From positions 1,010,501-1,074,500 of the forward strand of contig NZ_JAPFCC010000001.1 in assembly GCF_025562715.2 (NCBI RefSeq): DNA of 64,000 bases, written 5' to 3'. This DNA is from Endozoicomonas gorgoniicola (lineage in GTDB: Bacteria; Pseudomonadota; Gammaproteobacteria; Pseudomonadales; Endozoicomonadaceae). Below the pieces are notes generated by a model. That model saw only the letters and a list, made by a program, of their open reading frames with translations. It was not told the origin of the DNA and searched no databases. Shown here piece after piece: positions 34,284 to 42,992 of the stretch; the first letter of the stretch is position 1, and the number at the start of each line of letters is the position of its first letter. The position numbers were made by a program, and so were the translations under genes.

Positions 34284-34886
34284 GCTCTGGCTCCGGACAT
34301 AGGTCTGGCAGGCCTGCCACTCTTCCGGAGTGTTGGTGTTCCTGAACAGCGTTGCCTGTTCCGGAGCAGGCAGGGGAACCGCCCTGCCATCCAGATGTCT
34401 GAGCAAACGCCGGATCGAGTAATCTTTTCGGTCAGGACTGTTAATAGCCTGTCTGACCGTTTCCCGCAAACGTGTATTCACCGGCAGGCAAACGGGCAGT
34501 GTGAAGTCCTGAAAATAGCAGGCTGTCTTGTTCTGACTGCTGTAGTCTGCCAGATACTTCAATGACTCTGCCGACAGCAGCGGCATATCAACCGGCACCA
34601 CTAGCAGACTGTTTAACAGACAATCGTTGTCCGGTATATCAAACAGTGCTGCATGAATGCCGCTAAGAGGCCCCCGGTTTGGCAGCCGGTCGGTGACGGT
34701 TTTGCCAAACTGCTGAGAGGCCATCTGGCTGTTGCCACTGATCAGAACCGGGTCTGCACCGGCTGCTGCCAGTTTGTCAGCCATTGCCAGAAACAGCGGT
34801 TTGTCCTGCCATTCCAGCAGGGCTTTGTTGCGACCCATTCTGGACGACTTTCCGCCAGCCAGAACCAGCCCGTATAAACGACTCAT
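34263..34886 (-). CDS. mobA: Molybdenum cofactor guanylyltransferase
   Basis: MobA joins GMP to the molybdenum cofactor to give the dinucleotide form that DMSO reductase uses. The nucleotide-binding start GLVLAGGKSSRMGRNKALLEW is diagnostic, followed by DRLPNRGPLSGIHAAL and VVPVDMPLLS. The frame is open to 34949, but the family begins a few residues before LVLAGG, so the ATG at 34886 (MSRLYG) is preferred, giving 207 residues; the Shine-Dalgarno is weak for either start. The C-terminal codons lie in a tandem repeat. Confidence 0.9.
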   Translation of the reverse strand: MSRLYGLVLAGGKSSRMGRNKALLEWQDKPLFLAMADKLAAAGADPVLISGNSQMASQQFGKTVTDRLPNRGPLSGIHAALFDIPDNDCLLNSLLVVPVDMPLLSAESLKYLADYSSQNKTACYFQDFTLPVCLPVNTRLRETVRQAINSPDRKDYSIRRLLRHLDGRAVPLPAPEQATLFRNTNTPEEWQACQTYVRSQSAHKEYS

Positions 34887-34959
34887 AGGGCGTTTTCTAA
34901 ACCATTTTTCCTGATAGGCGGATACTAACAGAGTCAGTGCCGATGACATAGGTCTCAGC

Positions 34960-35949
34960 TCAACAGGGTGACGGTTTGTGCTCTGCCAGAAATTCCGGAA
35001 TACGTTGCTCCAGCCAGTAGTTCAGATGATTTGGACGTCCGCCTATGAATCCCAGATGGCCGCCTCGTCGGGTCAGTTCCAGTTGCGTGCTGTCGGACAG
35101 CTCTTCTGGCTTTGGCACGCTGTCGGGTGTCATAAAAGGATCGTCACTGGAATGGATAATCAGGGTCGGGCTGGCAATGCCTTCCAGATAAAACCGGCAG
35201 CTGGCTTTGCGATAGTAGTCGTTACCACTCAGGAAACCATGCAGGGCTGCGGTGACGTAGTGGTCAAAGGCTTCAAAGGTTTTCAGGTAGCCATAAGCGG
35301 TGAACTGTTGCAGCTCTTTTGCCCGGTCATTCCAGCCCTGCTGCCGGAAAAATAGCAGCTTGTCGTGCATTTTCCGGTGCATATCGTTGAGGAATCGATT
35401 GCGATATATACGACTGGCACCCAGGTTCATTTGCCGGGCGCAGTGATCCAGACGAAAGGGTACTGATACAGCCACTGCGGCAGACAGCAGGCTGCTACTG
35501 CCTTCTTCTCCCTGGTATTTCAGCAGAACATTGCCACCCAGTGAATAGCCCACAGCTATCAGCTGTTTATGCGGGTGCTGTTGCTTAAGATGTTTCAGCA
35601 CTCCTCTGAGTTCCTGACTGTCCCCCGAATGATAACTGCGGGGCAGCAGGTTAGGCTCACCACTGCACCCTCTGAAATTGATACAGACCGATTGTATACC
35701 CTGCTGGTCAAGGCGGGTTTGTAGTCCTGTGATGTATTTGGACTCGGAACTGCCGGTTAAGCCGTGTAGCAAAACGGTCAGACGGTCAGACTGCTCAGGC
35801 CCGTACCAGTCGAGATGAATAAAATCATCGTCGTCTGTCTTGAACCGCTCCCGCCGACGTTTAAGCGACTGGGTTTTGCGAAACAGTGGCGTCCATATCG
35901 TTTGCAGGTGTGGGCTTTTCAGGCCGGGGCAGGGGGAAAATGGAAGCAT
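34960..35949 (-). CDS. YheT-family alpha/beta hydrolase
   Basis: A 329-residue cytosolic hydrolase of the YheT/EMB8 group, an alpha/beta fold without well-defined substrate. The oxyanion region is LLHGLTGSSESKYI (about 59-72), the nucleophile elbow GYSLGGN near 139-145, the acid DDPFMTPD near 266 and the catalytic His in RRGGHLGFIGG near 292. The N-terminal PFSPCPGLKSPHLQTIW is family-typical. It is the first gene of the minus-strand set that continues into mobA and moaB-E. Confidence 0.9.
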   Translation of the reverse strand: MLPFSPCPGLKSPHLQTIWTPLFRKTQSLKRRRERFKTDDDDFIHLDWYGPEQSDRLTVLLHGLTGSSESKYITGLQTRLDQQGIQSVCINFRGCSGEPNLLPRSYHSGDSQELRGVLKHLKQQHPHKQLIAVGYSLGGNVLLKYQGEEGSSSLLSAAVAVSVPFRLDHCARQMNLGASRIYRNRFLNDMHRKMHDKLLFFRQQGWNDRAKELQQFTAYGYLKTFEAFDHYVTAALHGFLSGNDYYRKASCRFYLEGIASPTLIIHSSDDPFMTPDSVPKPEELSDSTQLELTRRGGHLGFIGGRPNHLNYWLEQRIPEFLAEHKPSPC

Positions 35950-36089
35950 AGGCGCTCAGTTCAGAGGTCCAGAGGTCTGTCGTGTACTCAGGCACTGAAT
36001 CGAAAGAGTACTCGTATTTGCTGAGGATAGAGCTTTTTATGGGAATTTGAAATGCTTCCAGTCGCTTTTGGTATTTCCGTTCCTCTTAG

Positions 36090-38165
36090 CTACGGCGTGA
36101 CAGGTTGAGCGCCAAAGCGTTGTAGTTCTTTTATCATGTCTGTGTCGTTTTCTGCCTGAGCCCGGGATAAACGTTCATTCAGTTCGTATGGCCGTGGGCT
36201 GGCGTTAATATATTTTATCCACTGTCTGGCAGAGGTAAAGTTCCTGTTCTCAACAGCGGCCCAGAAGCCGGTGTTTCGTTCTTCTTTGGTGAACTTAACA
36301 TCAACTTTCTTTCCTGCTCTTTTCCACTTTTTGGCTGCCAGAACGTCGCCTGCTGTTGCGGCACGGCTGAAACCGGATTTAATGCAGTCTGGATCTGGTT
36401 TTAACCCTAAAGTTAAAAAAGTTTCTACGAGCTGCGGGGCGTTATGCTCGACTGCCTGGGCAAAGCTTTGATTAAGCACAGCCTCGTTCGTCTTGAAAAG
36501 TTGCTTCCACGCCTCAGCCTTTTCCTGTTCGGCAGGTTTGCTTTTGCTGATGGTGCGGCCCGGATTATAAAAATGGCAGAGTCCATCAAAGTCTCCGGTA
36601 TCAAAGTCTCTGGCAACAGGTCTGGCTCCGTGATCGAGCCAGATTTTTGCCTCAGAAGGGTCATTTCGGCTGGCGGCTTGCCTGAAAAAAGAGTTGCAGG
36701 TGTTAGCGTCTGGTTGAGCGCCAGATTCCATCACTATTTTGGTGAGCTCTTTGTAGTACACCGGGTCAGTAATGAAGCCCAGTAAAACATTAAGCTCAGC
36801 AGGAGGTAAGTCTACTTTATAATTTTTCCAGTCTTTGACAAGGTAATAATCCTGTTGTTTTACAGCGATGCTGAAACAAGCATTAATCACTTCTTTAGTG
36901 GCTTCTGCGCCATTTTTTATCAGTGTCAAAGCTAGTCTGGAGTGGTTTTTGGCAACTGCCTGGTTGAGCAATTCCCTGAGTTCTTCGGTGCCCGGTTTTG
37001 CTCCAAGCTCTACCAGGGTTGAAATCATAGTGTGGTCGTTTCTCTCAGCAGCCTTTCTGAGCAGGGTATTGAGTTCTTCAATATCCGGATCAGCTCCAAG
37101 TGATTTCCATTCTTTGGCTTGGGTAAAGTGCCCCGTCGCGACTGCATTTCTGAAGCCGTTATAGAGGTGTTCAGTACCTGGTTCAATACCCATTTTCTTT
37201 AGCGACTTGATAGCCGTTGAATCATAGTTATCAGCAAATTCTTTGAAAACACCACTCCAGTCCTCAGCGGTTGGTTTGGCACCCCACTTCAGTAACAGAC
37301 GAACCATCGGCATTTGCTGGTTTTTCGCCGCCTCTGTGCAGTAAGAGTTCAGCTCCTCAGTGGGCAACCCGGCATTCTGGTCTTTCAACGTTTCAGCCCA
37401 GTCCATATCATTGCTTTTAATGGCCTCTCTAAAGTGGTGGTTGGTTGTGTCCGCACAGAGGTTGGCACCCTGTCTAACCAGAATTTTGAGCAAATTCAGG
37501 TGGTTTTGATCGGAGGCCTTTTCAGCTAGTGCGCTGAGTTCCTCAGATTCAAGCGTTGCTCCGATTTCGAATAATTCCTTTACGTTACTCAGGCGATTCT
37601 CTTCGATCGACAAGCGGAGCAGTTCGCTGAGTTCCTCATTAGTAATGGTTGCTCCTGCATCAAGCCAGAAGCCGCTGCTACAGGTATCAAAGTCAGTTTC
37701 AAACCTCATTCGCAGGCATTCATTTTGAATGGCTGGAACCCAGCGAGAACCTTTGTGTTGCTCCAGCATTTGCTTTTTATCCGGCTCACCCGGAATGTAA
37801 CGGGCGTTTCTAACCAGCGTACACTCCAGCAAAAGCCGGTCTTCCTCAGAAACCGGGTTGGAGTATTGGCAGGTCGGACAGGTTGGTTCTAATCCTCTGT
37901 AACGCAGAGATTTACTGACCAGACATTTACTGAAATGTTTTATCAGACAACTTTTATGGAACAGATGGTTGCACAGTGTTTGGGTAACGTCCGCTTTGCA
38001 GACGGATCGCTTCAGCCTGCTTTCAGTGACGTCTGTTTTATGGCACAGAGAGCAGCCTTCCTGTTTGAAGGTTGAGAACTGATCGTCGGTTATTCCGACA
38101 GTATATGCAGGTGATAAGGGAGGTGTTCCATTCATAATTCCAGACTGTCCTGTATTTCGTTCCAT
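36090..38165 (-). CDS. RING-H2 finger protein with ankyrin-like repeats; putative E3 ubiquitin ligase effector
   Basis: A 691-residue protein with two eukaryotic-type modules. Residues 38-99 form a complete RING-H2 pattern: C38-x2-C41-x23-C65-x-H67-x2-H70-x2-C73-x22-C96-x2-C99, with the typical CPTC ending. Residues about 185-690 are some 14 degenerate helical repeats of 33-37 residues resembling ankyrin units (for example NHLNLLKILVRQGANL, QQMPMVRLLLKWGAKP, DHTMISTLVELGAKP). RING-H2 proteins recruit E2 enzymes to ubiquitinate targets, and the repeats would pick substrates. Bacteria lack ubiquitin, so action in a host cell is inferred. There is no signal peptide. The first and eleventh Met are both possible starts. 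It stands alone. Confidence 0.8.
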   Translation of the reverse strand: MERNTGQSGIMNGTPPLSPAYTVGITDDQFSTFKQEGCSLCHKTDVTESRLKRSVCKADVTQTLCNHLFHKSCLIKHFSKCLVSKSLRYRGLEPTCPTCQYSNPVSEEDRLLLECTLVRNARYIPGEPDKKQMLEQHKGSRWVPAIQNECLRMRFETDFDTCSSGFWLDAGATITNEELSELLRLSIEENRLSNVKELFEIGATLESEELSALAEKASDQNHLNLLKILVRQGANLCADTTNHHFREAIKSNDMDWAETLKDQNAGLPTEELNSYCTEAAKNQQMPMVRLLLKWGAKPTAEDWSGVFKEFADNYDSTAIKSLKKMGIEPGTEHLYNGFRNAVATGHFTQAKEWKSLGADPDIEELNTLLRKAAERNDHTMISTLVELGAKPGTEELRELLNQAVAKNHSRLALTLIKNGAEATKEVINACFSIAVKQQDYYLVKDWKNYKVDLPPAELNVLLGFITDPVYYKELTKIVMESGAQPDANTCNSFFRQAASRNDPSEAKIWLDHGARPVARDFDTGDFDGLCHFYNPGRTISKSKPAEQEKAEAWKQLFKTNEAVLNQSFAQAVEHNAPQLVETFLTLGLKPDPDCIKSGFSRAATAGDVLAAKKWKRAGKKVDVKFTKEERNTGFWAAVENRNFTSARQWIKYINASPRPYELNERLSRAQAENDTDMIKELQRFGAQPVTP

Positions 38166-38259
38166 GATAAATGTTGTGACGTTTTCTAAGACAGTCAGCT
38201 GGTTTGTTAGTTCCGTTGACGTGGAATTCTGATTGTGCTGATCAGGTTTGTTGATGTCT

Positions 38260-38286
38260 GGCAGGCTAGCGCAGCCTGTCTTTTTT
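38260..38286 (+). terminator. Terminator-like hairpin with T6 tail
   Basis: GGCAGGCT (38260-38267) pairs with AGCCTGTC (38273-38280) with one G-T pair, followed by six T on the plus strand. Before the IS1 insertion it stood after the crotonase gene, which runs the other way, so its orientation is odd for that gene; it may act in both directions. Confidence 0.5.
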
Positions 38287-38342
38287 CAGGATCAGGTCAG
38301 GGGCGGGGTGACCGTCCATAACTCGGTAGTGGGGCAAACCTG

Positions 38343-38795
38343 TTATATTTCATGGATGTCAATGCCAAATTCGATTTTGTTGATCAACAGGCCAATAACA
38401 ATATCGTGCATTTGTTCTAACTTTGAAAAGCATATTGTCTTTCTGGCCAGACGCTTAATCCAAGTTCTAAAATTCAGGTTTTTACGTTCAATTTTCTGAG
38501 TATTTTCTTTTCCAATGATGTGTCTGCTTTCGTCGAGATTACGTTCATAGGCTCCCCAATCATCAGTATAAAATTTCTTGATACCAAATGGTTCAAGAAG
38601 CTCTTTTAGTTTTTTGAAAACCTCATCCTTTCGTTTCCCAAAAACGTAAGCCAAAACAGTATTGGTCGCATGATCAACTGCATGCCAAAGCCAACGCTGG
38701 TTACTTTTTTCAAACACATACGACCACTGTTCATCTATCTCAGCCTCTTGGCAGGCACGGCCTACGTGAATCACAGCACCCGTTCCAAGATCCAT
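38343..38795 (-). CDS. insB: IS1 transposase, InsB-type catalytic part
   Basis: A 150-residue DDE domain of the IS1 family: EIDEQWSYV (catalytic Asp region), FYTDDWGAYER, and NTQKIERKNLNFRTWIKRLARKTI (catalytic Glu and the family end). The frame is open upstream of this ATG to the A8 run at 38835-38842, so it is normally made as a fusion to the InsA part. Here the frame lies one base ahead (+1) of the InsA frame rather than -1 as in classical IS1. Confidence 0.88.
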   Translation of the reverse strand: MDLGTGAVIHVGRACQEAEIDEQWSYVFEKSNQRWLWHAVDHATNTVLAYVFGKRKDEVFKKLKELLEPFGIKKFYTDDWGAYERNLDESRHIIGKENTQKIERKNLNFRTWIKRLARKTICFSKLEQMHDIVIGLLINKIEFGIDIHEI

Positions 38796-38811
38796 TTTCT
38801 GAATATTTGGA

Positions 38812-39150
38812 TTAACTTGAACTAAGCCTTTCTCTTTTTTTTAATGTGTTTATTACTGTTTTTTTATTGATTCCCAAAACCCTGCTTGTATCCCTGATGC
38901 CGCCACCATTAATTGCCATATCGACGACTTTTTCTTTAACGCCTGGCTCATAAGCTTTATACCGGTACTCAAGCATAAAGGACTTGGTTTCACATTCAGC
39001 ATTACAGCAAAAGTAGCGAGGAACATTATGAACACTGTAACCAAAGCTTTTAACATCATTACCGCCACATTTCGGGCAGTGAACTGGTGTGGAGCACATT
39101 TTCATATCGCACCATGACAAATACGGCATACGCCGTATTTTAGCAAACAA
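38812..39150 (-). CDS. insA: IS1 InsA-type DNA-binding protein
   Basis: A 112-residue protein with the IS1 InsA zinc-binding start (CPKCGGNDVKSFGY and a following FCCNAEC) and the helix-turn-helix-like NGGGIRDTSRVLGINKKTVINTLKK. It ends shortly after a run of eight A on its strand, where slippage would join it to the catalytic frame. Alone it would act as a repressor in IS1. Confidence 0.88.
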   Translation of the reverse strand: MFAKIRRMPYLSWCDMKMCSTPVHCPKCGGNDVKSFGYSVHNVPRYFCCNAECETKSFMLEYRYKAYEPGVKEKVVDMAINGGGIRDTSRVLGINKKTVINTLKKRERLSSS

Positions 39151-39166
39151 CTACAAAATATCAGGT

Positions 39167-39994
39167 TTACCCCACTACCCATAACTCATCAAACTCTGGC
39201 TCGGTTTTCATGACACTGGCCTGCAGGGCAACAGCCATTTCACCGGGTTGGAACATACCGCTTTGCCAGGTCGCCATGTACTTCAGACCATCGGCAACTG
39301 AATGATCCCGGGCAAAATTCATCATTTCCTTGCTGCCGGAAACCGCCAGAGGCGAGTTGCTGGCTATTTGTCGTGCAATTTCCATCACCTGCTGCATCAT
39401 GGTGTTTTTATCGGCGTAAACCGAATTGACCAGGCCGCTGCGCAGGGCTTCTGCAGATGAGAGTTTACGCCCGGTATAAGCCAGCTCCCTTGCCAGGCCT
39501 TCCGGAATGATTTTTGGCAGACGCTGCAGAACGCCAAGGTCTGCCGTCATACCCAATCGAGTTTCTTTGACCGAAAAGTAAGCGTCTTCTGTTGCATAGC
39601 GACAATCGGCAGCGCTGATCAGGTTAATACCACCACCAATGCAGCCCCCGTGAATGGCAGTAAGAACCGGAATTCGGATGGTCTCCATGGCGGTGAAGCA
39701 ATCCTGTAACTGCATCACCATTCTTCTGAGGTTTTCTTTCCGTCTTCCTTCTTCACCGGAAACCAGTTTGGCGGGTGGGTTCATAAATACCTCAAGGTCC
39801 ATGCCTGCACAGAACATGGAACCAGTACCTGAGATCACAATAACCCGCGCGCTGGCTTCGGCGTCAATGGTGCGCAATACGTCCGGAAATTCATGCCAGA
39901 AATCCAGGTTCATGGCATTGCGCTTGTCAGGGCGGTTCAGCTCTATGGAGGCAATGCCGGCTTCAATGGTGACAAGGAGGCTTTTATAGGCCAT
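39167..39994 (-). CDS. Enoyl-CoA hydratase/isomerase (crotonase) family protein, C-terminus altered by IS1
   Basis: A 275-residue crotonase-fold enzyme acting on acyl-CoA. The oxyanion-hole segments are SGTGSMFCAGMDLEVF (about 50-65) and AIHGGCIGGGINLISAADCRYA (about 103-124), followed by FSVKETRLGMTADLG, which contains the Glu and Asp positions used by dienoyl-CoA isomerase-type members. The ATG at 39994 with GGAA before it is preferred to the longer frame from 40033. The IS1 insertion changes the end: the frame now reads ELWVVG-stop, whereas the uninterrupted sequence would read ELWTVTPPLT-stop. The loss is far from the active site, so the enzyme is probably functional. Confidence 0.88.
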   Translation of the reverse strand: MAYKSLLVTIEAGIASIELNRPDKRNAMNLDFWHEFPDVLRTIDAEASARVIVISGTGSMFCAGMDLEVFMNPPAKLVSGEEGRRKENLRRMVMQLQDCFTAMETIRIPVLTAIHGGCIGGGINLISAADCRYATEDAYFSVKETRLGMTADLGVLQRLPKIIPEGLARELAYTGRKLSSAEALRSGLVNSVYADKNTMMQQVMEIARQIASNSPLAVSGSKEMMNFARDHSVADGLKYMATWQSGMFQPGEMAVALQASVMKTEPEFDELWVVG

Positions 39995-40156
39995 TTCATT
40001 ATTCCGTTTCTTATTATTTTCCGTCGTCAACAATAAGAAGCTGCGGACAGGCTGTCAATCGTGTTGGTGCTGCTATTGAGATTGATAACAAAATTTCTGC
40101 TATGACTGGATATAGATGCGGTGACGTCTGCCTGTTGTCCTTTATTGTTCAGGCTG

Positions 40157-40747
40157 TCAGCTGGAAGGGGTAATGTTGTGATAGCCCGGAGTGTATTCGA
40201 TTTCAGGTGTTCCGTATTCGTGACGGCAGAACGTGCAGTGAATTCTGGGGTAGATTCGTCCTGTGCGAGACAGTATGGCAAGCACTTCTTTCAGTGTTGT
40301 GTCCGCAGGGCCTGACGGTTCTGTAGTGACAATATCAAGAAAGCGAAAAGGGTGATGGATGCTGAGGCCGGCTGAGTGACAACGGTTAGCGGTAAGGTGA
40401 TTCTTTACTTGTTGATCTGTCGTATAGGGCATTCCATCTACTACGTGTCCAAGATCGTAATTGATCACGGACTCACCGGGCATGACAGCCTCAAGGGGTG
40501 GGTATTTCCACTTCATATAAGGTTCAAGCTCTGTGTTGGTAGCCGTTCCGTGTGGTGCATAAAAATACAAGGTAGTCCAGAGTGGGATTTTAAAGCGATG
40601 CACCCCTGTTATGAAACGGGCGAAGGCCATACAGCTGCGACTGCCCCATACTCCGCCATGAGCTGCAATCAGCAGGTTTTGTGCATTGCCGTCAAAAAGT
40701 TCCGAAGTGTATAACTTCAGCTTCCCTTCCAGTACCGCTATGTTCAT
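40157..40747 (-). CDS. Hypothetical protein, possible Stv-type domain
   Basis: A 196-residue protein. The central part has NLLIAAHGGVWGSRSC (about 24-39) and TTLYFYAPHGTATNTEL (about 58-74), an AHGG...FYAPHG pattern that reminds me of the putative adhesin Stv domain; this is a weak recognition. Later Cys and His residues (IHCTFCRHEYG near 168-178) could bind metal. No signal peptide or membrane helix. It is downstream of tRNA-Leu on the same strand but separated by a good terminator. Confidence 0.55.
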   Translation of the reverse strand: MNIAVLEGKLKLYTSELFDGNAQNLLIAAHGGVWGSRSCMAFARFITGVHRFKIPLWTTLYFYAPHGTATNTELEPYMKWKYPPLEAVMPGESVINYDLGHVVDGMPYTTDQQVKNHLTANRCHSAGLSIHHPFRFLDIVTTEPSGPADTTLKEVLAILSRTGRIYPRIHCTFCRHEYGTPEIEYTPGYHNITPSS

Positions 40748-40792
40748 GATGACCCATTCCGATCCGGCAGCTTGCAGGGCTGAAATAGATAC

Positions 40793-40817
40793 AAAAAAGC
40801 CCTGAAAATTCAGGGCT
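40793..40817 (-). terminator. Terminator of tRNA-Leu
   Basis: On the minus strand AGCCCTGA-ATTT-TCAGGGCT is followed by six T residues, 10 bases after the tRNA end. Confidence 0.9.
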
Positions 40818-40827
40818 TCGTTATATA

Positions 40828-40914
40828 TGGTACCAGTGGTCGGACTCGAACCGACACGCCCGCAAAGGCAACGGATTTTGAATCCGTCATGTCTACCAAT
40901 TCCATCACACTGGC
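40828..40914 (-). tRNA. tRNA-Leu (anticodon CAA)
   Basis: An 87-nt tRNA with encoded 3' CCA. The acceptor stem (GCCAGTG with CACTGGT), the anticodon stem ACGGA / TCCGT around loop TTCAAAA, a variable arm typical of leucine tRNAs, and the GGTTCGAGTCC T-arm are all visible. It decodes UUG. Confidence 0.95.
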
Positions 40915-41074
40915 AGAACGTTGTGGAAAGCCATTGGCTGTCCCGTTCAGATGCTGCGTAGTATACAGAAATCCTTTAGGTTATCAACAGGTTGCCTGTT
41001 TGGCTTTTAACGGATCTCACGGGCTTCTCCATTCGTAGCCTCTCATTGGAAGCTAAGCGACCTTTGCAGGTTAG

Positions 41075-42794
41075 CCCGAATATTTCATAAATGAGCAACA
41101 AGTTCCGGAAAAAACATCCCATTCTGATTTTTTCGGAGGTCTGTTGCTCTACTGTCCATGAAAAAGGTATTACAACCCGAACTCACCATTAATTCGGATG
41201 TTTTTTGATCAGCACCTGCTTTTTCAGGACAACAGAATTCCCCAACACTCTTTCTGTTGGTCGCTATTTTATTCTGATTGAGTTTATGAAGCTGACTATC
41301 CCGGTCGAGGCAGCGGCATTGAATAAAAGACTTCGGTTATATGCTGCAAAAGCCCTTTTATTGGACAGCTGCGGGGCAAGTGAAGTTTGATTCGGTCTTT
41401 ATACTCAACCACTTTAACCGCGACCTTACAAAGTTTTGTGATCACGGTTGATGGCTGTGCCTTTTCCAGCTCCGTACCTTTCAGTGCCTTGGTTCTCAGC
41501 TCATAGTGAAGAACATAAGCAGCGCAGGCGTAAAACATTCTCAGGTGATTTGCCAGAAAGCCTTGATCTGACAAGCGATCACCGGACAAATCACTTTTCA
41601 GATGCTTAATGAAGTTCTCATCCTGCCCTCTGGGACAATAAAGGTCTTCATATATTTCCTCGGGGGAAGCCTCCATCATCGAAGTCACAATAAAGCGGGG
41701 ATTGTCGCCTTTCTGGTTGACCTCTGCCTTATAGATTATCCGGGTGTCCAGCCCTTTCCAGCTTTTTGCCTGATAGTCCGTTTCTCCGTAGAGCCTGAGT
41801 CGCTCAGGCTCTGGCATGTTGTTCAGTTTTGCCAGCCCGGTTTTAACGTCGAGAGCTTTCCGCGCTTCATCCAGCAACTCTTTGGCTTTAGGTCGCAAGG
41901 CCGTCTTGTGTCCTGCGCCTTTTCCCAGCACGTAGTCGGAGTGAGGGTCATCCTGAACAACCTGCATTAACTCTGGTTGGGCAAAGTGGCTATCCCCACG
42001 AACCAGTAAATGGGTTTTCGGCCATCTTGTACGGATCAGCTTAATGAGGCGCTGGAGAATAGCTGCATTCTCTCGGCCTGTGGGTGTTTTTCCAGGACGC
42101 AGGATCGAAGTGATCAGCTTGCCGCTGAGCCCCTCAAAGATCATTAAGGGCAAGTAACAGTAGTCTTGATATTTGGCGTTGAACAGGTTCATCTGCTGGC
42201 CGCCATGGGTGATAGCAGGCGTATGATCCAGGTCGATAATGATGGCTAATGGCGGGTATTCATAACTGCTGATGAAGTGATCAGCCAGTGCTTTGGTCAT
42301 ATTATAAATATCCCGTTTGGTCATGGACTGACCAAGCCTTGTATACGTTGGAGCGGAAGCCAGATGGTTATCATCGTCCAGTGGGTTTCTTCCATTGGCA
42401 AGCTTAAAGATTGGGTCTTTACGCAGATGGTTGCTGTCGTTTGCATCTTCATAACCACAGGCCATTTGCAAAACTCTTTGGGCAATGAGTTCTTGCAGGG
42501 TGTGGTCGATGTAGGATTGATGACGTTTATCGTCAATGCCGTCAGTCAGCCTGGATATGATACCGCTGTGAAGCATTGTTTCACGTAGCATCAGGGCGCC
42601 AAAATCAGAGGATAATTCTCCGCCATTGAAGTCTGCCCGGATAGTTTTTCCGTTGGAGGGGTGAAAACGAAGCTGTTCTTGTGTAAATTTGTTCATGGCA
42701 AGTTCCGGTTTGCTTCTTCCGAAGCATTTTTTTGGTCGACCCAATTATATCAAGTGATTGGGCGGAACTTGCCTCTTTTTATGAAATATCCGGG
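41075..42794 (-). mobile_element. IS1380-family insertion sequence
   Basis: A 1720-bp element with inverted ends CCCG(A/G)ATATTTCATAAA and a 4-bp target duplication TTAG (41071-41074 and 42795-42798). It landed in intergenic DNA between tRNA-Leu and queA and breaks no visible gene. Confidence 0.9.
41296..42696 (-). CDS. IS1380-family transposase
   Basis: A 466-residue DDE transposase from the ATG at 42696 (MNKFTQEQLRFHPSNGKTI; a longer frame to 42744 lies in the leader). Family marks are the SSDFGALMLRE start, IIIDLDHTPAITHGGQQ (catalytic Asp), HLLVRGDSHFAQPEL (second Asp) and DLYCPRGQDENFIKHLKSDL with the catalytic Glu. It is full length, so it is probably functional. Confidence 0.92.
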   Translation of the reverse strand: MNKFTQEQLRFHPSNGKTIRADFNGGELSSDFGALMLRETMLHSGIISRLTDGIDDKRHQSYIDHTLQELIAQRVLQMACGYEDANDSNHLRKDPIFKLANGRNPLDDDNHLASAPTYTRLGQSMTKRDIYNMTKALADHFISSYEYPPLAIIIDLDHTPAITHGGQQMNLFNAKYQDYCYLPLMIFEGLSGKLITSILRPGKTPTGRENAAILQRLIKLIRTRWPKTHLLVRGDSHFAQPELMQVVQDDPHSDYVLGKGAGHKTALRPKAKELLDEARKALDVKTGLAKLNNMPEPERLRLYGETDYQAKSWKGLDTRIIYKAEVNQKGDNPRFIVTSMMEASPEEIYEDLYCPRGQDENFIKHLKSDLSGDRLSDQGFLANHLRMFYACAAYVLHYELRTKALKGTELEKAQPSTVITKLCKVAVKVVEYKDRIKLHLPRSCPIKGLLQHITEVFYSMPLPRPG

Positions 42795-42992
42795 TTAGGG
42801 TGGAGAAATTCGTGAGGCAATATTTTCTATTCTGATAGAGCAGCGATCTGACTCTCGGTTGGGCGAGGCTTTACGGCGAAACTGGTAAAGTCTGGGCTTC
42901 GTTGTCGAAAGTATTTATCACGCCTGACACACAGCCTGCTTTGCAGTATCCTTCACGACCTTCCCTGTAACTTGTAGATAGAACACACGTTC

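Larger units (their letters stand above)
38325..39179 (-). mobile_element. IS1-family insertion sequence
   Basis: An 855-bp element with inverted ends GGTAGTGGGG(C/T)AAACCTG and an 8-bp target duplication CATAACTC at 38317-38324 and 39180-39187. It lies in the last codons of the crotonase gene. Confidence 0.93.

Noticed and set aside
40027..40281. 84-codon frame at the end of the hypothetical gene
   Set aside because: Overlaps the better-supported 40157-40747 gene and has no ribosome-binding site.
40828..41074. tRNA-Leu as attachment site of an integrated element
   Set aside because: No integrase and no repeat of the tRNA 3' end were seen nearby; the adjacent element is an IS1380 with its own TTAG duplication.
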